This document shows, one piece after another, positions 34,153-34,397 of a stretch of 34,397 bases of DNA. Position 1 is the stretch's first letter. Every line of letters begins with the position of its first letter. This DNA is from CAYVGO01 sp964450725 (lineage in GTDB: Bacteria; Bacteroidota; Bacteroidia; Bacteroidales; UBA932), in NCBI GenBank assembly GCA_964450725.1, contig CAYVGO010000022.1:1-34397 (forward strand), read 5' to 3'. A program made the translations under genes and the position numbers. The notes beneath the pieces are model-generated. The model ran no database searches, was not told the DNA's origin, and saw nothing but the letters and a program-made list of their open reading frames with translations.

Positions 34153-34397
34153 AGTATCAGAGATACGGATAGTATAGTATCAGAGATACGGATAGCATAG
34201 TATCAGAGATACGGATAGTATAGTATCAGAGATACGGATAGTATAGTATCAGAGATACGGATAGCATAGTANNNNNNNNNNNNNNNNNNNNNNNNNNNNN
34301 NNNNNNNNNNNNNNNNNNNNNNNNNNNNNNNNNNNNNNNNNNNNNNNNNNNNNNNNNNNNNNNNNNNNNNNTCAGAGATACGGATAGCATAGTATCA
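34153..34397. repeat. Near-perfect 23-bp tandem repeat array, interrupted by a gap
   Basis: Five full 23-bp units start at 34153, 34176, 34199, 34222 and 34245, with a sixth cut by the gap at 34272. One and a half more follow from 34372 and run off the window. Units are identical except for T/C near the end (GATAGTAT or GATAGCAT). Each has the hairpin GTATC-AGA-GATAC. The flanks are out of phase by 8 bases across the gap, as expected for a placeholder length. Confidence 0.93.
34272..34371. other. Assembly gap of exactly 100 N
   Basis: One hundred unknown bases lie inside the 23-bp array; the length is probably a placeholder. Confidence 0.95.

Larger units (their letters stand above)
34098..34397. 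other. Gene-free right end, mostly tandem repeat
   Basis: The last 300 bases hold about 55 bases of plain AT-rich sequence followed by a 23-bp tandem array with a 100-N gap. No gene or terminator for the lysA operon was found. Confidence 0.8.

Noticed and set aside
34153..34397. CRISPR array
   Set aside because: Units are directly joined with no unique spacers. The same holds for the arrays at 8755 and 26801.

Overview
The window (34.4 kb, AT-rich) looks like a chromosomal segment of a Bacteroidota bacterium, most likely order Bacteroidales; I cannot place the family. Three things point there. Several genes are preceded by the Bacteroidota sigma-A promoter form (TTTG, 19-21 bases, TAnnTTTG), with perfect copies upstream of hisG, prmA, the zapA operon and hisF. 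Ribosome binding sites are A-rich rather than Shine-Dalgarno-like. The protein families (DUF2147, DUF3109, a DUF6261-like protein, a BspA-like leucine-rich-repeat lipoprotein, a two-domain sialate O-acetylesterase) are typical of that phylum.

Layout. 1-2.1 kb (minus): start of a his operon, hisG then hisD, with hisD running off the left edge. 2.2-8.7 kb: an AraC-type regulator divergent from a complete RND efflux operon (adaptor lipoprotein, RND pump, TolC-like channel) whose genes overlap by ATGA. 8.7-9.15 kb: a degenerate 23-bp tandem repeat. 9.15-14.3 kb: DUF2147 secreted protein, ferredoxin-nitroreductase, UvrD/PcrA helicase and RlmD rRNA methyltransferase. 14.4-16.9 kb (minus): prmA and a SulP transporter, meeting rlmD tail to tail over a 15-bp hairpin. 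17.3-20.9 kb: era, tsaC and a secreted two-domain esterase. 21.0-26.4 kb: a small coiled-coil gene and zapA, a probable 6S RNA, then rny-mtaB-prfC. 26.4-29.6 kb: the most accessory-looking part, with a GC-rich 42-bp repeat array interrupted by a 100-N gap, a DUF6261-like gene and a Big_2/LRR lipoprotein. 29.7-34.1 kb: hisF, ftcD, lysA, a DUF3109 gene and a Nudix gene. The window ends inside a second 23-bp repeat array with another 100-N gap.

Most of the window is ordinary housekeeping: histidine and lysine synthesis, translation and tRNA/rRNA modification, RNA turnover, cell division and DNA repair. The parts most worth a second look are the three short-tandem-repeat arrays (one probably transcribed as the structured leader of the DUF6261-like gene), the 6S-like RNA between zapA and rny, a possible alternative-hairpin leader in front of rny, and two places where a terminator and the next promoter overlap. 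No tRNA, rRNA, CRISPR array, transposase or phage gene was seen. All functional names rest on motif and family recognition by eye; no database search was run.
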